Assembly: GCA_934047225.1 (NCBI GenBank) | Contig: OW204005.1 | Span: 18,360,396 to 18,424,395 of the forward strand | Direction of reading: 5' to 3' | Length of the DNA: 64,000 nt | From: Ypsolopha sequella | Taxonomy: Eukaryota; Arthropoda; Insecta; Lepidoptera; Ypsolophidae | Shown here: piece by piece, positions 38,301 through 44,400 of the stretch | Position numbering within the stretch: the first letter of the stretch is position 1 | How the letters are laid out: each line of letters starts with the position of its first letter | Program-made: the position numbers and the translations under genes | Notes under the pieces: model-generated | Seen by the model: only the letters and a program-made list of their open reading frames with translations | Told to the model about the DNA's origin: nothing | Databases searched by the model: none

Positions 38301-41300
38301 CAACTATGCCTTTACTACGAAAGCCAACTGCGAAAGACATTTAAGAAACCGACATGCAAAGGTAACCAGGGAAGACGTCAAGCGCTCCATCATCTACCAT
38401 CCTTCTGAAGACCCTAACAATGATGAAGTAAACTCGAAACTTTCTCGTGAAGAAGTTAAGAGATCACTGTCCTTCCATACACCGGAAACTACGGAAAGGA
38501 GGAATGATTTGACTGGTCGCACCACGCCTCTATCCCACTTTGCACCAAACTTTATTACTGAAAGACATCCAGTGGCATCACTGACACCAAATCTGCCTGA
38601 AACGCCTACATTAACACCTAGGGAATCTGAACAAATCATTCCCAGAATCAAAGTAAAAGGTATCGGTCAACTGACTCAAATTCCAGAGTACCGACCACCT
38701 GAGATGACGTTCAAAACAAATGATATGGAACCAGAAAATTATGAAGAAGATGCTCCAGTTGATCTCAGCAGTACTAGCGATAATAATAACTGCGATGTTC
38801 TTGATCTCAGTAAGAAGAAACGCGACACCGATAACGAAGAGCCTAAAGCTCCTCCTCGGCCATCGTTTGAGCCAGACCCAGCTACAATTGCTGCCAGTGC
38901 ATTTGAGAAAACAAGACTCTTACTTGCGCAAAAAAGACTGTTCGATAATCCTCTTCCCAAAATTGATCCCGCTTTCTACGCAACTCAACTATCTCAGCTA
39001 TACGCGAATACTATGCCTGGTCTACCCGGCTTAGCACTCCCGCCATCCTTTCCTCTCAACCCTTACTTTCTTCAGACATCTTTTTTTCCTCACCCAACTG
39101 ACTCCCAAGAACTCGTGGAAATAAAGCAGCGGATACAGAAAGAAATCATTCGTGGTTTGAGTATGTCTGGTGGAGGTCTTATCACACCTGAAGCTAAAGT
39201 TACTCAGCCAAAGCAGGAGCCTATCGAAGAAGAACAAAAGCCCCCACCGAGAGACGTTTCACCAGTACCACCACCACGTCCAGAATCTCCAAGCCCAATT
39301 CCAACCACACTGGTGCCACAAACCGATTCTGTCAAAATGGTGATCAAAAACGGCATTCTCATGCCCAAGCAAAAACAAAGGCGCTACCGCACTGAGAGAC
39401 CATTTTCCTGCTCCCAGTGCTCAGCGCGATTTACTCTTAGATCCAATATGGAGCGACATGTAAAACAACAGCATCCTCAGCATTGGAGTATCAGGAGACC
39501 ATCTCCAAGAGCACCTCCACCATATCCTACCTCGGATACGTTAGCTGATCACGTTAAATATGCTCTATTAGCTCGTCATCTTGAACGCCCTTTGCAGCAG
39601 TCTGAGCACTCGCCAATCCGAAGGGATTCTGATGAAGTCGCTGATAACGAAGAAGATGAAGATGATACATTAGTCATTGATGAAGAAGAAGATCTAGAAA
39701 CTGATACCCAAAAATCCGATGAACATACAGCCGCACACCGTGCTGCAGCTGAAATTCTTATGGCAACACGCCAGCAGGAATTAAACAAAGATTTTGATCT
39801 CAAAATCGCAGGAAATCTTATCAACAAGCCCATTGCTTTGACTGTTGAGAAAACCGAGACAGGGACAGATCCCATCCCTCAACCAACTGTTAACGAACCT
39901 CTGCCTATTCCAGTCGTGCCCACCCGTAGTGATGAAGAAGAAGATGAGGAGGGCCTTGTAGCTTCGACCAGTGAAGGCAACAATTCTGGAAGTGATGAGA
40001 ATAAGTGAGTATTAATTTGAATATTAAATCACACGCTCTTTAAATTAAGTATTTAATCAGCGACGGAATAAACTTTAACACACTACTGTGTATAAAAAAA
40101 AGTATAAGTAGAATATCTAATAATAAATCTTTCCTTCCAGATCGGAGTCAGACACAGGGGCTCAGCCACCAAAGAAGAAGTCAGCGTACAGCCTAGCCCC
40201 GAACCGAGTCTCCTGTCCGTACTGCCACCGAAAATTCCCGTGGTCTTCATCCCTTCGACGCCACGTTCTCACTCACACAGGCCAGAAACCCTTCAAGTGC
40301 CCACACTGCCCCCTGCTCTTCACCACCAAGTCTAACTGCGACCGCCATTTGTTGAGAAAGCACGGAGGATCAGCCAGAGCCATATTAGCTGAACCTATCC
40401 CAGAAACAGTATCCCCACCGCAAACAACCACAAACGATACGTCGCGAACCGTCCCGGAAAGACCATTCAAATGCGCTACGTGTCCAACCAGCACTTTCTC
40501 ATCAATGGAAACTTTGAAGAAGCACATGTCTTCTAGACACAGCATGAGTGAGTCCCATCCAGAGTCTCCCAACCCAGAACCAGTTGAAGACCAAGATGCA
40601 AATTCAGATGCTGGTTTGGCTTTCAAATGCCATTTATGTGAAGCGTCGTTTGGTGATCGTACTGGTGCGTTAAGACATCTAGCTTCCGCTCACGCGACGG
40701 AATACGAGCAGTTGGTCAGCAAAGGTGCTCTGGATGCTGCCAGCGACCGCAGTGAGAGCGCTGACGATGACGACCGAGGGAAGTTTCCAGATCATGCTAA
40801 TAGAAAAGTGAGTATAGTATCCCGTTATTATCCTTATCCTTTTTAAATCTCCACTCGTGTCCTTCTCTAATCCTAATGGTTTTCTTTTCAAGGTGGTCTG
40901 TGCATTCTGTGTGCGCCGTTTCTGGTCAGCTGAAGACCTTAGACGCCATATGAGGACCCATTCAGGAGAGCGTCCTTTTGCCTGCGATCTCTGTCGACGT
41001 CGGTTCACGTTGAAGCATAGCATGCTACGTCACAGGAAGAAGCACCGCGATGAACCGACTGATGATGAAGAAGTATCTCCGCCGCACACCCCTGCAGAGA
41101 ATCTATCTAATGGGTAAGCATTTTTAAGGGGGTATATCGTCAATATCGACACTTTTTGAAGTTTTTTATCTGCTGTTCAAAAGTAGTCCCAAGTTAAATA
41201 AATTTTTATAACAATTTTGGGACCTTTTTCTAGATCTTGGACTATCAGAAACGCGATTGGAAGAACTTCACTCGATAGAAATAATTATTTAAATGTGGTC

Positions 41301-42535
41301 TAAAATTACACTTTTTTTGATATTCTGACAAATTGTGATAGTATACAGACATCGAAAATATTTATTGAGATGGGTTTAACAATACCTAAATTACTGGAAA
41401 AGGAAATTTTCATAGCTATTTTAGTTATTTTTGTATTAATTTAAAACCGAAATTTTGTAAATTTTCCCCGATTCCGTCCCTCTCGCACTGCGGTACTTTC
41501 CGCCTGGAGTAACGGGGACCTTTGCACGGACAACATATCTCCTTAAAACCTTGTTCTATAGTTGTTAGCTCAGGAAAATAATTTCTTAAAGAAAGCTCAT
41601 ACAATAAGATTTATTTATTTATTAGCAATTTAGAAGACTTGCGACTATAGAACAAATAATAGTAAGCTACTTAAATAATATTTTGACATCATGACACTAC
41701 CCTCAACAAGTTCCCCAGTACCAAAGGTTAGCTGGTAGAGAATACTAAATAGTATTAAGCTCGCCTATGTGCGAAATTTTTATCTAGTGCAATAAAGAAA
41801 TTTATTATTATTAGCATTGGCTAGTCATTAAAAGTTTCCACAGTTATAAATAGAATACATGAAAAAAAAAGCCTATGAAACATAACAATGTAGGCATAAC
41901 TTGTTTAGGTAATGGTTAATGGTTTTTATAGCACACCATGCGTAAAATGACCGCTTTACGGCATTTTCCGCACTTGTGCTATAAAAAATTATACGCAACT
42001 CGTGTGAGAAACTTTTTCTCGACTCGTGTGATTGCAGCACTCGCCTTCGGCTCGTGCCGCAAACTCACACTCGTCAGAAAACGTTTCATCGCTCTCGTAT
42101 CGTAATGTACTATTTCTTACAAATTTTTCATATTCTGTCTACATGTCTATAGGGTTTGAAATGGCATGGACTTGACATAAAAAGTTAACCTGGGTTGCTA
42201 AGTGCAAGTTGACTAATCCTTGCCGCTATCTCCCAGCCGAACCAGAATATTGATAAAACTCCTTTGTCTACAGATATCGTTACCATGACGACGATGGCTC
42301 AGGAAACGAGGTACCAAGCAACGTCAACAACAACAACTCACCGCCGGCCGCACCCTACGAGAAGAAACTCAAAATCGAGATGGCATCCCGGAAATACTCG
42401 TCAGAAGCCGATAATGACACCGAAAATGGCACCGATCTAATCGGTAAACTTCTAGGGATTCCTGATAAAACTATCATAAACAAACTCCTATCCTCTGCCG
42501 ATGAAGCTGCGAAATTTCTAGGTGTAAACAAATGA
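14305..42535 (+). CDS. peb: Ras-responsive element-binding protein 1 / pebbled (hindsight)-like zinc-finger transcription factor
   Basis: A nuclear DNA-binding regulator; in Drosophila the homologue acts in epithelial morphogenesis and downstream of Ras/JNK and Notch signalling (family knowledge). Coding exons: 14305-14362, 37259-40004, 40141-40807, 40893-41113, 42274-42535. All joins keep frame and give 1317 residues. Twelve zinc fingers start at about residues 98, 155 (C2HC), 304, 336, 363, 736, 960, 988, 1046, 1098, 1160 and 1188. Between fingers 5 and 6 are PVDLS (about 519) and VLDLS (about 533), CtBP-type motifs, then proline-rich sequence; acidic serine-rich tracts follow finger 6. IKTE near residue 21 fits a SUMO site. 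The C-terminal 33 residues look helical. The family call rests on finger pairs such as [19 protein letters not shown]. The start ATG at 14305 is the first in exon 2 and is in frame throughout. Splicing is predicted, not observed. Confidence 0.9.
14372..14425 (-). mobile_element. RTE LINE 3' fragment next to a splice donor
   Basis: On the minus strand it encodes [12 protein letters not shown] followed by GGATGGATGGATG. This is the end of RTE ORF2 (compare YVQQWTNMG at 49080) plus its tail. It begins about 9 bases after the exon 2 donor. Confidence 0.65.
14894..15059. mobile_element. Palindromic TA-flanked MITE (GCCTAAGCATGAAAACATCTC family), copy 1
   Basis: A 166-bp element, ends GCCTAAGCATGAAAACATCT and near-perfect inverse, flanked by TA on both sides. 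The core has CCGCTCCAAGCGGACAGTAG. Copies are at 44113-44278 and 48024-48183. TA flanks fit Tc1/mariner-type MITEs. Confidence 0.9.
15470..16062. mobile_element. Unclassified element with perfect 16-bp terminal inverted repeats
   Basis: ATCCCAAGCAGCACAT at 15470-15485 and its exact inverse at 16047-16062 bound 593 bp. The interior has short AGCTCAGCTC-rich tracts and no coding capacity. No clear target duplication beyond AT was seen, and there is no second copy in the window. Confidence 0.6.
16612..16724 (+). pseudogene. RTE-type LINE reverse-transcriptase fragment
   Basis: Frame 1 encodes [17 protein letters not shown] and, after a break, another frame encodes [13 protein letters not shown]. 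Both are strongly RTE-like in order and spacing. A stop and a frame change show that it is dead; it is truncated at both ends. Confidence 0.75.
16730..16990 (+). mobile_element. Retroelement relic with hammerhead-like stem-loop
   Basis: An A-rich tail-like stretch is followed at 16912-16945 by CTGATGCCGGCCCCAAAGTG and GGGCCGAAAAAATATATT. This has the same layout (CTGATG, GC stem, GAAA, AT-rich) as the minus strand at 22485-22520. The A9-equivalent base is C, so no active ribozyme is claimed. Confidence 0.4.
17003..17408 (-). mobile_element. TTAA-type MITE family M4a, copy 2 (intact)
   Basis: 406 bp with TTAA at 16999-17002 and 17409-17412. Ends are GGCACTACGGAAAAAAATCG and inverse GGCGATATGTAAAAGTTTTA. 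Reference copy of the family; no reading frame of note. Confidence 0.85.
17875..18115 (+). mobile_element. LINE-like relic shared with 48190-48500
   Basis: The tract GTTTCTTGCCCTTCTTCTTA followed by GCAAGACTAATCGAATGG matches, inverted, 48390-48445. Two copies show a dispersed element; its type is uncertain. Confidence 0.45.
18400..18660 (+). mobile_element. LINE 3' tail and adjacent retroelement fragment
   Basis: CAAAATAAACTATTTGAATT plus TGAATT repeats (to 18482) is a retroposon tail, also seen at 8735-8790. Directly after it, GGACGCCGCCCCGCAGCTTT and GATCCCGTTT resemble the GC-rich start of other lepidopteran retroelement 3' regions. The second assignment is from memory of the pattern and is weaker. 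Confidence 0.45.
18661..19599. other. Intron stretch, partly very AT-rich
   Basis: 18661-19200 has mixed composition with no recognised feature; 19240-19580 is very AT-rich and resembles the LINE 3' region near 3290-3440 only in composition. Confidence 0.4.
19600..19995 (-). repeat. Dispersed repeat M11, copy 2
   Basis: Inverted relative to 8958-9392, sharing the landmarks listed there (GAAATGTGTCCTTTGCTATC, GATGAGTAGACAGACAGA, GCTTATAAAAAAGTGGTC in inverse). Confidence 0.65.
19996..20764. other. Intron stretch with one MITE fragment
   Basis: Positions 20670-20730 carry one end of the GCAGCCGG MITE family (AAGGCGGGTTTTTCACAATC). The rest is unassigned. Confidence 0.4.
20765..20970 (+). mobile_element. 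tRNA-headed SINE C, copy 1
   Basis: Head GATAGCTCAGTGGTTAGAGC and B-box GGGTTCGAATCCCGG in a perfect T-arm, then GAGCTCCTCATATCCAGATT and a body ending near ATAGAAATTTATTTCTG. The 5' and 3' acceptor strands do not pair and the body recurs at 62046-62130 and 62703-62785, so it is a SINE and not a tRNA gene. Confidence 0.85.
20971..21836. other. Intron stretch without a recognised feature
   Basis: No within-window repeat partner and no supported exon. Confidence 0.4.
21841..22308 (-). mobile_element. TTAA-flanked MITE family M5, copy 1
   Basis: 468 bp, TTAA at 21837-21840 and 22309-22312. Inverted copy of 34064-34516; shared tracts include GCAGCTCGATATTTGT, CGCTCGCTGCGTCCTTGA and GAGTAGGCTTTAGAAAGTAC. 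The right TTAA is shared with the next element. Confidence 0.85.
22313..22837 (-). mobile_element. TTAA-type MITE family M4a, copy 3, with a foldback inside
   Basis: TTAA at 22309-22312 and 22838-22841. Ends GGCGCTACCTACGGAAAC and inverse GGCGATATGTACCTAAAAG. Split by the foldback at 22395-22625; part of the normal centre is also missing after it. Confidence 0.8.
22395..22625. mobile_element. Foldback insertion with 14-bp target duplication
   Basis: ATTTTGATAAAATA occurs at 22381-22394 and 22626-22639; intact relatives of the host MITE have it once. Between them are a 38-bp single-copy leader and an inverted repeat: arms 22433-22511 and 22529-22625, loop 17 nt. On the minus strand the left arm and loop read CTGATGACGGCCCACTAAGG then GCCGAAATATATTTC. 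This is a hammerhead-like arrangement (CTGATGA, GC stem, GAAA), although the first stem pair is not canonical. The layout matches the insertion at 62199-62451. A Penelope-like origin is an inference. Confidence 0.7.
23045..23419. mobile_element. Palindromic MITE (GGTTAAACGTCAG family), copy A
   Basis: 375 bp with ends GGTTAAACGTCAG and exact inverse CTGACGTTTAACC; the halves mirror each other. Copy B at 43855-44400 is disrupted. Confidence 0.85.
23739..23795 (+). repeat. Fragment of the GCCGGCCAAGTGCGAGT element
   Basis: GCCGGCCAATTGCGAGTTGG and GGGCTCCCTAC are a diverged end of the element complete at 32197-32463. Confidence 0.6.
23964..24226. mobile_element. TTAA-type MITE family M4c, copy 1
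   Basis: TTAA at 23960-23963 and 24227-24230; inverted ends GAGGCTATGCGAATTTTATT and inverse. Internal GTCACTGTCACT occurs in both arms. Confidence 0.8.
24549..25165 (+). mobile_element. SINE A, copy 2, split by a MITE
   Basis: Head GCGGTTGCTCAGGGGTAGAA, B-box TTTGATCCCCGGTC, then the body until 24662; the body resumes at 24927 with CATCGTAAGGAAACCTGCAT and runs to TGTCGTGACGATATA. Compared with 5622-5967 about 30 bases are missing at the join. Confidence 0.85.
24667..24922. mobile_element. Palindromic MITE (CAAGGTGACTTTTTGA family), copy 2
   Basis: 256 bp, same ends and TATA flanks (24663-24666, 24923-24926) as 6148-6409, inserted in SINE A. Confidence 0.85.
25166..25944. other. Intron stretch without a recognised feature
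   Basis: Contains a short inverted motif near 25520-25615 (GTAATTAGACATTGGGACAC and a partial inverse) but no boundaries. No exon supported. Confidence 0.4.
25949..26270. mobile_element. GCAGCCGG-family MITE, copy 2
   Basis: TTAA at 25945-25948, left end GAGGTTTCGCAGCCGGATTG; the right end decays after GGCGGGCACAGTCCGGATGC. Palindromic halves as at 4821-5166. Confidence 0.75.
26271..26859. other. Intron stretch without a recognised feature
   Basis: No repeat partner in the window; short open frames resemble no family known to me. Confidence 0.4.
26860..27165 (+). mobile_element. Degenerate M4a MITE
   Basis: Diverged M4a copy: TCCAATCGCATTTCTGTTTA and the end AAAGTTCTAAAAGTATAGAT then TTTTTTCCG match the family. 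Ends are not clean. It lies directly before the better copy at 27208. Confidence 0.5.
27177..27207 (+). repeat. 31-bp direct repeat flanking an M4a MITE, left copy
   Basis: Starts TTAACAACGGTTAG and ends GAGATATTAA. It is identical over 31 bases to 27859-27889 on the other side of the MITE. It begins and ends with TTAA. Confidence 0.9.
27208..27858 (-). mobile_element. TTAA-type MITE family M4a, copy 4, with nested insertion
   Basis: Ends GGAGCTACGGAAAAAATATC and inverse GGCGATATGTAAAAGTTTTA, TTAA at 27204-27207 and 27859-27862. Interrupted at 27476-27707. Flanked by 31-bp direct repeats rather than only TTAA. Confidence 0.85.
27476..27707. mobile_element. MITE nested in M4a
   Basis: Splits the conserved GACCTGGTTAAACG tract of M4a. 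Inverted ends CCTATTGTGTATCTCTAGTT and (inverse) CCTATTCTGTATCTTTAGTT, plus ATCAAAAACATAG in both arms. The duplication may be only CT; boundary uncertain by a few bases. Confidence 0.75.
27859..27889 (+). repeat. 31-bp direct repeat flanking an M4a MITE, right copy
   Basis: Identical to 27177-27207. Confidence 0.9.
27890..28439. other. Intron stretch without a recognised feature
   Basis: No repeat partner; nothing supported. Confidence 0.4.
28440..28690 (+). repeat. Dispersed repeat shared with 36240-36620
   Basis: A T-rich run, then GGATCATCTGAAGGGTCTGT CCTG and GGGTTAGAAAAAACACACGA match 36345-36450 (given here in two pieces). Family unknown. Confidence 0.55.
28691..29060. mobile_element. 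TTAA-type MITE family M4c, copy 2
   Basis: Right end CACAGTGACAAAAATAAAAT then TCGCATAGCCTC before TTAA at 29061-29064. The left end is not well preserved. The interior matches 29940-30353 (CATGAAATACACGGAAAATT). Confidence 0.65.
29393..29908 (+). mobile_element. AGTAGTTTATGCTAC MITE, copy 2
   Basis: Same layout as 45969-46366: AGTAGTTTATGCTAC, CACGAGCGTAGCGAGTGTTT, GTGTATCATACTACGTTTTT and GCATTGAAAAA at the end. A 111-bp palindrome is inserted at 29649-29759. Confidence 0.75.
29649..29759. mobile_element. 111-bp palindromic MITE with perfect 31-bp arms
   Basis: Arms begin CGGTCCAAACAACTAGATAG and pair perfectly over 31 bases with 29729-29759. The two other copies of the host element read straight through this point (GGTACACAGGAAAGG). 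GTAC on both sides is a possible duplication. Confidence 0.85.
29940..30353. mobile_element. TTAA-type MITE family M4c, copy 3
   Basis: TTAA at 29936-29939 and 30354-30357; right end TCGCATAGCCTC, left end GGCGATAGGTAAAAAAATAG. The left end is M4a-like and the right M4c-like, which ties the subfamilies together. Confidence 0.75.
30529..30720 (+). repeat. Two element fragments and a GTCC microsatellite
   Basis: 30529-30575 is one end of the TTAAGGGGCTCC element complete at 33637-34059. From 30580 TAGGGTTCCGGACC and a GTCC microsatellite (30632-30656, interrupted at its end) belong to the GCCGGCCAAGTGCG family. Confidence 0.55.
31134..31190 (+). repeat. Fragment of the GCCGGCCAAGTGCGAGT element
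   Basis: ACCGGCCAAGTGCGAGTCAG and CTAGGGTTCCGTATCG, a diverged 5' end as at 32197. Confidence 0.65.
31430..31542. mobile_element. Small palindromic element
   Basis: CGGCAGTAAATAATGCACAT and, inverted at the right, CGAAAAATAATGCACATCGG; the GTAGCGTCAT tract also pairs. About 113 bp, single copy. Confidence 0.6.
32048..32195. mobile_element. Small palindromic element
   Basis: AGTACAGTGCTATAAGGATC at the left and its near-inverse GATCCTTGTAGCACTGTACC at the right. Directly abuts the next element. Confidence 0.65.
32197..32463 (+). mobile_element. Lepidopteran GCCGGCCAAGTGCGAGTCGGA element, full copy
   Basis: Begins ACCGGCCAAGTGCGAGTCGG, includes GGTTCCGTACCATTA, then TTCAACTGTCTAACTATCAC and GACAGACAGACAGCGG, and ends GGTACGGAACCCTAAAAATC. 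This is a widespread repeat type in moths by my recollection. Non-coding. Confidence 0.75.
32765..32846 (+). mobile_element. RTE LINE 3' end
   Basis: GGCTTATGTCCAGTGTCCAG, CAGTGGACGAACTAGGCTGA then five TGGA units. It is the degraded C-terminus and tail of RTE ORF2. Confidence 0.65.
32995..33340. repeat. AT-rich nested hairpins with a duplicated arm
   Basis: A first hairpin lies at 32995-33062. A second pairs 33058-33130 with 33163-33240 (TATTTGTATTTTATAGTGTG). The right arm is then repeated in tandem (unit 96 bp) at 33259-33336. Confidence 0.7.
33470..33545 (+). mobile_element. Retroposon 3' tail
   Basis: ACAATAAAGAATAAAGAAAA after a TGTATCCCTGTTTCTGTAT tract looks like a short retroposon tail with a polyadenylation signal. 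Confidence 0.45.
33637..34059 (+). mobile_element. TTAA-flanked MITE M6
   Basis: TTAA at 33633-33636 and 34060-34063; ends GGGGCTCCACTATGCTAAAG and inverse GGGGCTGCTCAATGCTAAAA. The right TTAA is shared with the next element. Confidence 0.8.
34064..34516 (+). mobile_element. TTAA-flanked MITE M5, copy 2
   Basis: TTAA at 34060-34063 and 34517-34520; opposite orientation to 21841-22308, 453 bp. Non-coding. Confidence 0.85.
34521..36239. other. Intron stretch with G-rich repeat-like tracts
   Basis: 35500-35760 has GGGGGGAGGGGGGGTCTAAA and GGGTGAGAGGGGGTCAAAAA tracts, which look like parts of a decayed element. 35180-35360 is GC-richer with short open frames I do not recognise. Otherwise nothing is supported. 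Confidence 0.4.
36240..36620 (+). repeat. Dispersed repeat shared with 28440-28690
   Basis: CCCACTAAGTGGAAAGGCAA, GGATCATCTGAAAGGTCTGT and GGGTTAGAAAAAACACACGA; the last two tracts are in the 28-kb copy. Confidence 0.6.
37259..40004 (+). CDS. peb: peb/RREB1 exon 3 (zinc fingers 1-6, CtBP motifs)
   Basis: Acceptor TTGTTACAG ends at 37258; donor GTGAGT starts at 40005. It codes residues 20-935 (2746 nt). The open frame continues upstream of the internal ATG at 37330 to the acceptor, which supports a start in exon 2 rather than here. It carries six zinc fingers, the PVDLS and VLDLS motifs and a proline/acidic linker. Confidence 0.93.
40141..40807 (+). CDS. peb: peb/RREB1 exon 4 (zinc fingers 7-10)
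   Basis: Acceptor TTCCTTCCAG ends at 40140; one base completes the split lysine codon. It includes the TGQKPF linker between fingers 7 and 8, which marks tandem DNA-binding fingers. The donor GTGAGT at 40808 leaves phase 0. Confidence 0.92.
40893..41113 (+). CDS. peb: peb/RREB1 exon 5 (zinc fingers 11-12)
   Basis: Acceptor TTTTCAAG ends at 40892. Fingers [19 protein letters not shown] and [19 protein letters not shown] are joined by an SGERPF linker. Donor GTAAGC at 41114; a frame read through would stop at once, so splicing to exon 6 is needed for the full C-terminus. Confidence 0.9.
41128..41542 (+). mobile_element. TTAA-type MITE family M4b, copy 2, in intron 5
   Basis: TTAA at 41124-41127 and 41543-41546. 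Shares CGATTCCGTCCCTCTCGCAC and GTAACGGGGACC with 8409-8697. Starts 14 bases after the exon 5 donor. Confidence 0.8.
41600..41830 (+). mobile_element. LINE 3' end
   Basis: GTTCCCCAGTACCAAAGGTT, then GTGCAATAAAGAAATTTATT and ATT repeats: same tail as 4110-4225. Confidence 0.55.
41915..42130. repeat. Hairpin and CG-rich repeat in intron 5
   Basis: TTTTTATAGCACACCATGCG pairs with CGCACTTGTGCTATAAAAAA nearby; then CACTCGCCTTCGGCTCGTGC, a repeat-like CG tract. Boundaries uncertain. Confidence 0.45.
42274..42535 (+). CDS. peb: peb/RREB1 exon 6 with stop codon
   Basis: Acceptor TTTGTCTACAG ends at 42273; the first base completes a glycine codon. It codes the last 86 residues, ending [20 protein letters not shown] then FLGVNK and TGA at 42533-42535. 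No zinc finger; the end looks like an amphipathic helix that may be a partner-binding site (inference). Confidence 0.88.
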
Positions 42536-43116
42536 GAATACGCTCTAGTCCTCGTGGCCCCGGCTAGAATCATCCTGGCCCCGCGTGGACTACCCAAAAC
42601 TCAAATCGGTACATCGAATGCGGTCGAAAAACCCGTAGCGTCATCTACCGGCGAGTAGCCGCATCAAACGCCTGCTATTTTTAGGCGGTCTTTTTAATGC
42701 AATATTATCTGTGTGTAAAGTTTTTAGAGGTGTAAAAGTTCTTTAAATATTTCAACTTAGTAACTAGGTGCCTTTTAAACGTTTGCCTTAAATATTTTCC
42801 AAGTATATACCGTCCTATTTGCCTTAGTATACAATTGTTTAGCTTCATTGGGTGGTGAATTGTGCAAAAAAAATTCGTGCCAGTTTTAAAGTACATAGCG
42901 ATGAGCGTAGTTGTAAAATTCTTATCTATATAAGTATTTACTTACTCAGTAATTTAGGGATTATTCTGTATTGTCAATTTAGAAGTAAGTATGTTTAGTA
43001 AATATTTTACATATATCAAAGATTTTCAACAAAACTGCATTTTCCATCTAGTCGTGTTCTATTTGAATTTTTCACTGTATTTTCTGATTCATTTTTCCAT
43101 ACTTTTGAAATAATAT
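42536..43116 (+). other. Start of the peb/RREB1 3' UTR (extent unknown)
   Basis: Sequence after the stop shows no repeat partner. Candidate AATAAA signals are at 43189 (inside a MITE), 45341 and 45880; I cannot choose between them. Confidence 0.4.
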
Positions 43117-43540
43117 CCCCCGGTTTCTGAAAGGCCAATCAAAGTTAACTGTAGATTAAAAAAAACTTTAACCGCAAATAACGGTGAAAATAAAGCATAT
43201 ATATGAAATTTCAAATTTGTTTATTCAAAATTATCGTAACATAACAGATAAATCTAAATCATTACAATAATATAGTTCTTAAATTAAAGCACTTACTTTC
43301 ATACTTCTCTCTAACATTCTCTTACAAACATCTATCAGATAACTAATACGATCCACAAAAATATCGCACTCTGGTGCTTCAGCGAGCAGGGAGCAGAATA
43401 TGTCGAGTGCTCGCGTTGAATTTAATTAACTTAGTTAATTTTTTATTTCAATGTAAAATTCCCACTTTTTCTGGCTTAATCCGCAGATAATTATTTTTTA
43501 ATATACTGTTAACATTGATTGGCCTTTCAGAAACCGGGGG
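43117..43540. mobile_element. MITE with CCCCCGGTTTCTGAAAGG ends
   Basis: 424 bp; ends CCCCCGGTTTCTGAAAGGCC and exact inverse; GTTAACTGTAG-like tract also mirrored. No clear duplication. Confidence 0.75.
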
Positions 43541-43740
43541 TGTGTTTTAGAAAGAGCTAACTATTCAGTCAAGTCTTTAAACAAAATTATCTTGAAATTT
43601 CTAGTCAAATATAAACTTCTTTTCGTAGAATCTTGGTCCTAAGCTAAAATACCAAAATGTCAATTAATTACTAAGATGTGGTTTTTTAATCAACGAAATA
43701 GTTAAGTCCATAAAATGGTGTCGATGCGGTGTAACAAGAC

Positions 43741-43853
43741 TTAACTTATTTGACAGGACTAACCTTATTTTAATCGTTCTGTCTTTGTCTTTTCGATTCA
43801 GAAATAAAAAGGCTGAACGCTTAAATTAAGTTAAGTCCTGTCAAATAAGTTAA
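43741..43853. mobile_element. Small palindromic MITE (TTAACTTATTTGACAGGAC), copy 1
   Basis: 113 bp with 19-bp perfect inverted ends. It is the uninterrupted relative of the element at 46800-47391. Confidence 0.75.
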
Positions 43854-43854
43854 T

Positions 43855-44400
43855 GTTAAACGTCAGTAGCATAGCGCAAAGTGCATAACTTGACTTTCTT
43901 TTTATTGTTTAGAAATTTAAAATTTTAAAGTATTTTGGTATTGTGGCATTTGATGCCAATAGTGCAGTAATAGTGAGGTTTATAAAGCAAGAGTTTGAAT
44001 ATGTATACATGATCTTCTCAAAACCAACGCTGTTTTAACTTTGTTTGGACAAGATCGTGACTAATTGTGCATTAAATTTCATACTCATGCTTTATAAACC
44101 TCACTAATACATGCCTAAGCATGAAAATATCTCCGTATAGTTGCGTTTCAAACTACATTAAAATCGTATGGAATCTGGGAAACCGCTCCAAGCGGACAGT
44201 AGCGGATCTAACAGCTACGTATGGCGACCTAAGTTTAGTTTCAAACGTAACTATACGGAGATGTTTTCATGCTTAGGCTACTGAGCTATTGGCGTCAACT
44301 GCCACATATCAAAATATTTTTCAATTTTTAACTTCTAAACAAGAAAAGCAAAGTTAAGTTATGCAAGTTAGTTAAGTTATTTAACCTTTAATCGACACTA
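43855..44400. mobile_element. GGTTAAACGTCAG-family MITE, copy B, split
   Basis: Matches 23045-23419 along its length but is broken by the MITE at 44113-44278; after it the sequence resumes as GCGTCAACTGCCACATATCA. The right end has decayed. Confidence 0.75.
44113..44278. mobile_element. GCCTAAGCATGAAAACATCTC MITE, copy 2
   Basis: Ends GCCTAAGCATGAAAATATCT and near-inverse. Comparison with copy A of the host gives the original site TACTGA, so the duplication is TA or TAC. Confidence 0.85.

Noticed and set aside
37330..40008. A single-exon 892-residue zinc-finger gene
   Set aside because: The terminal TGA overlaps a GTGAGT donor, the frame is open upstream to an acceptor, and exons 4-6 continue the finger array in phase.
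43700..44400. A conserved 3' UTR regulatory hairpin of peb
   Set aside because: The palindromes match MITEs elsewhere in the window (23.0, 46.8, 14.9 kb), so mobile DNA explains them.
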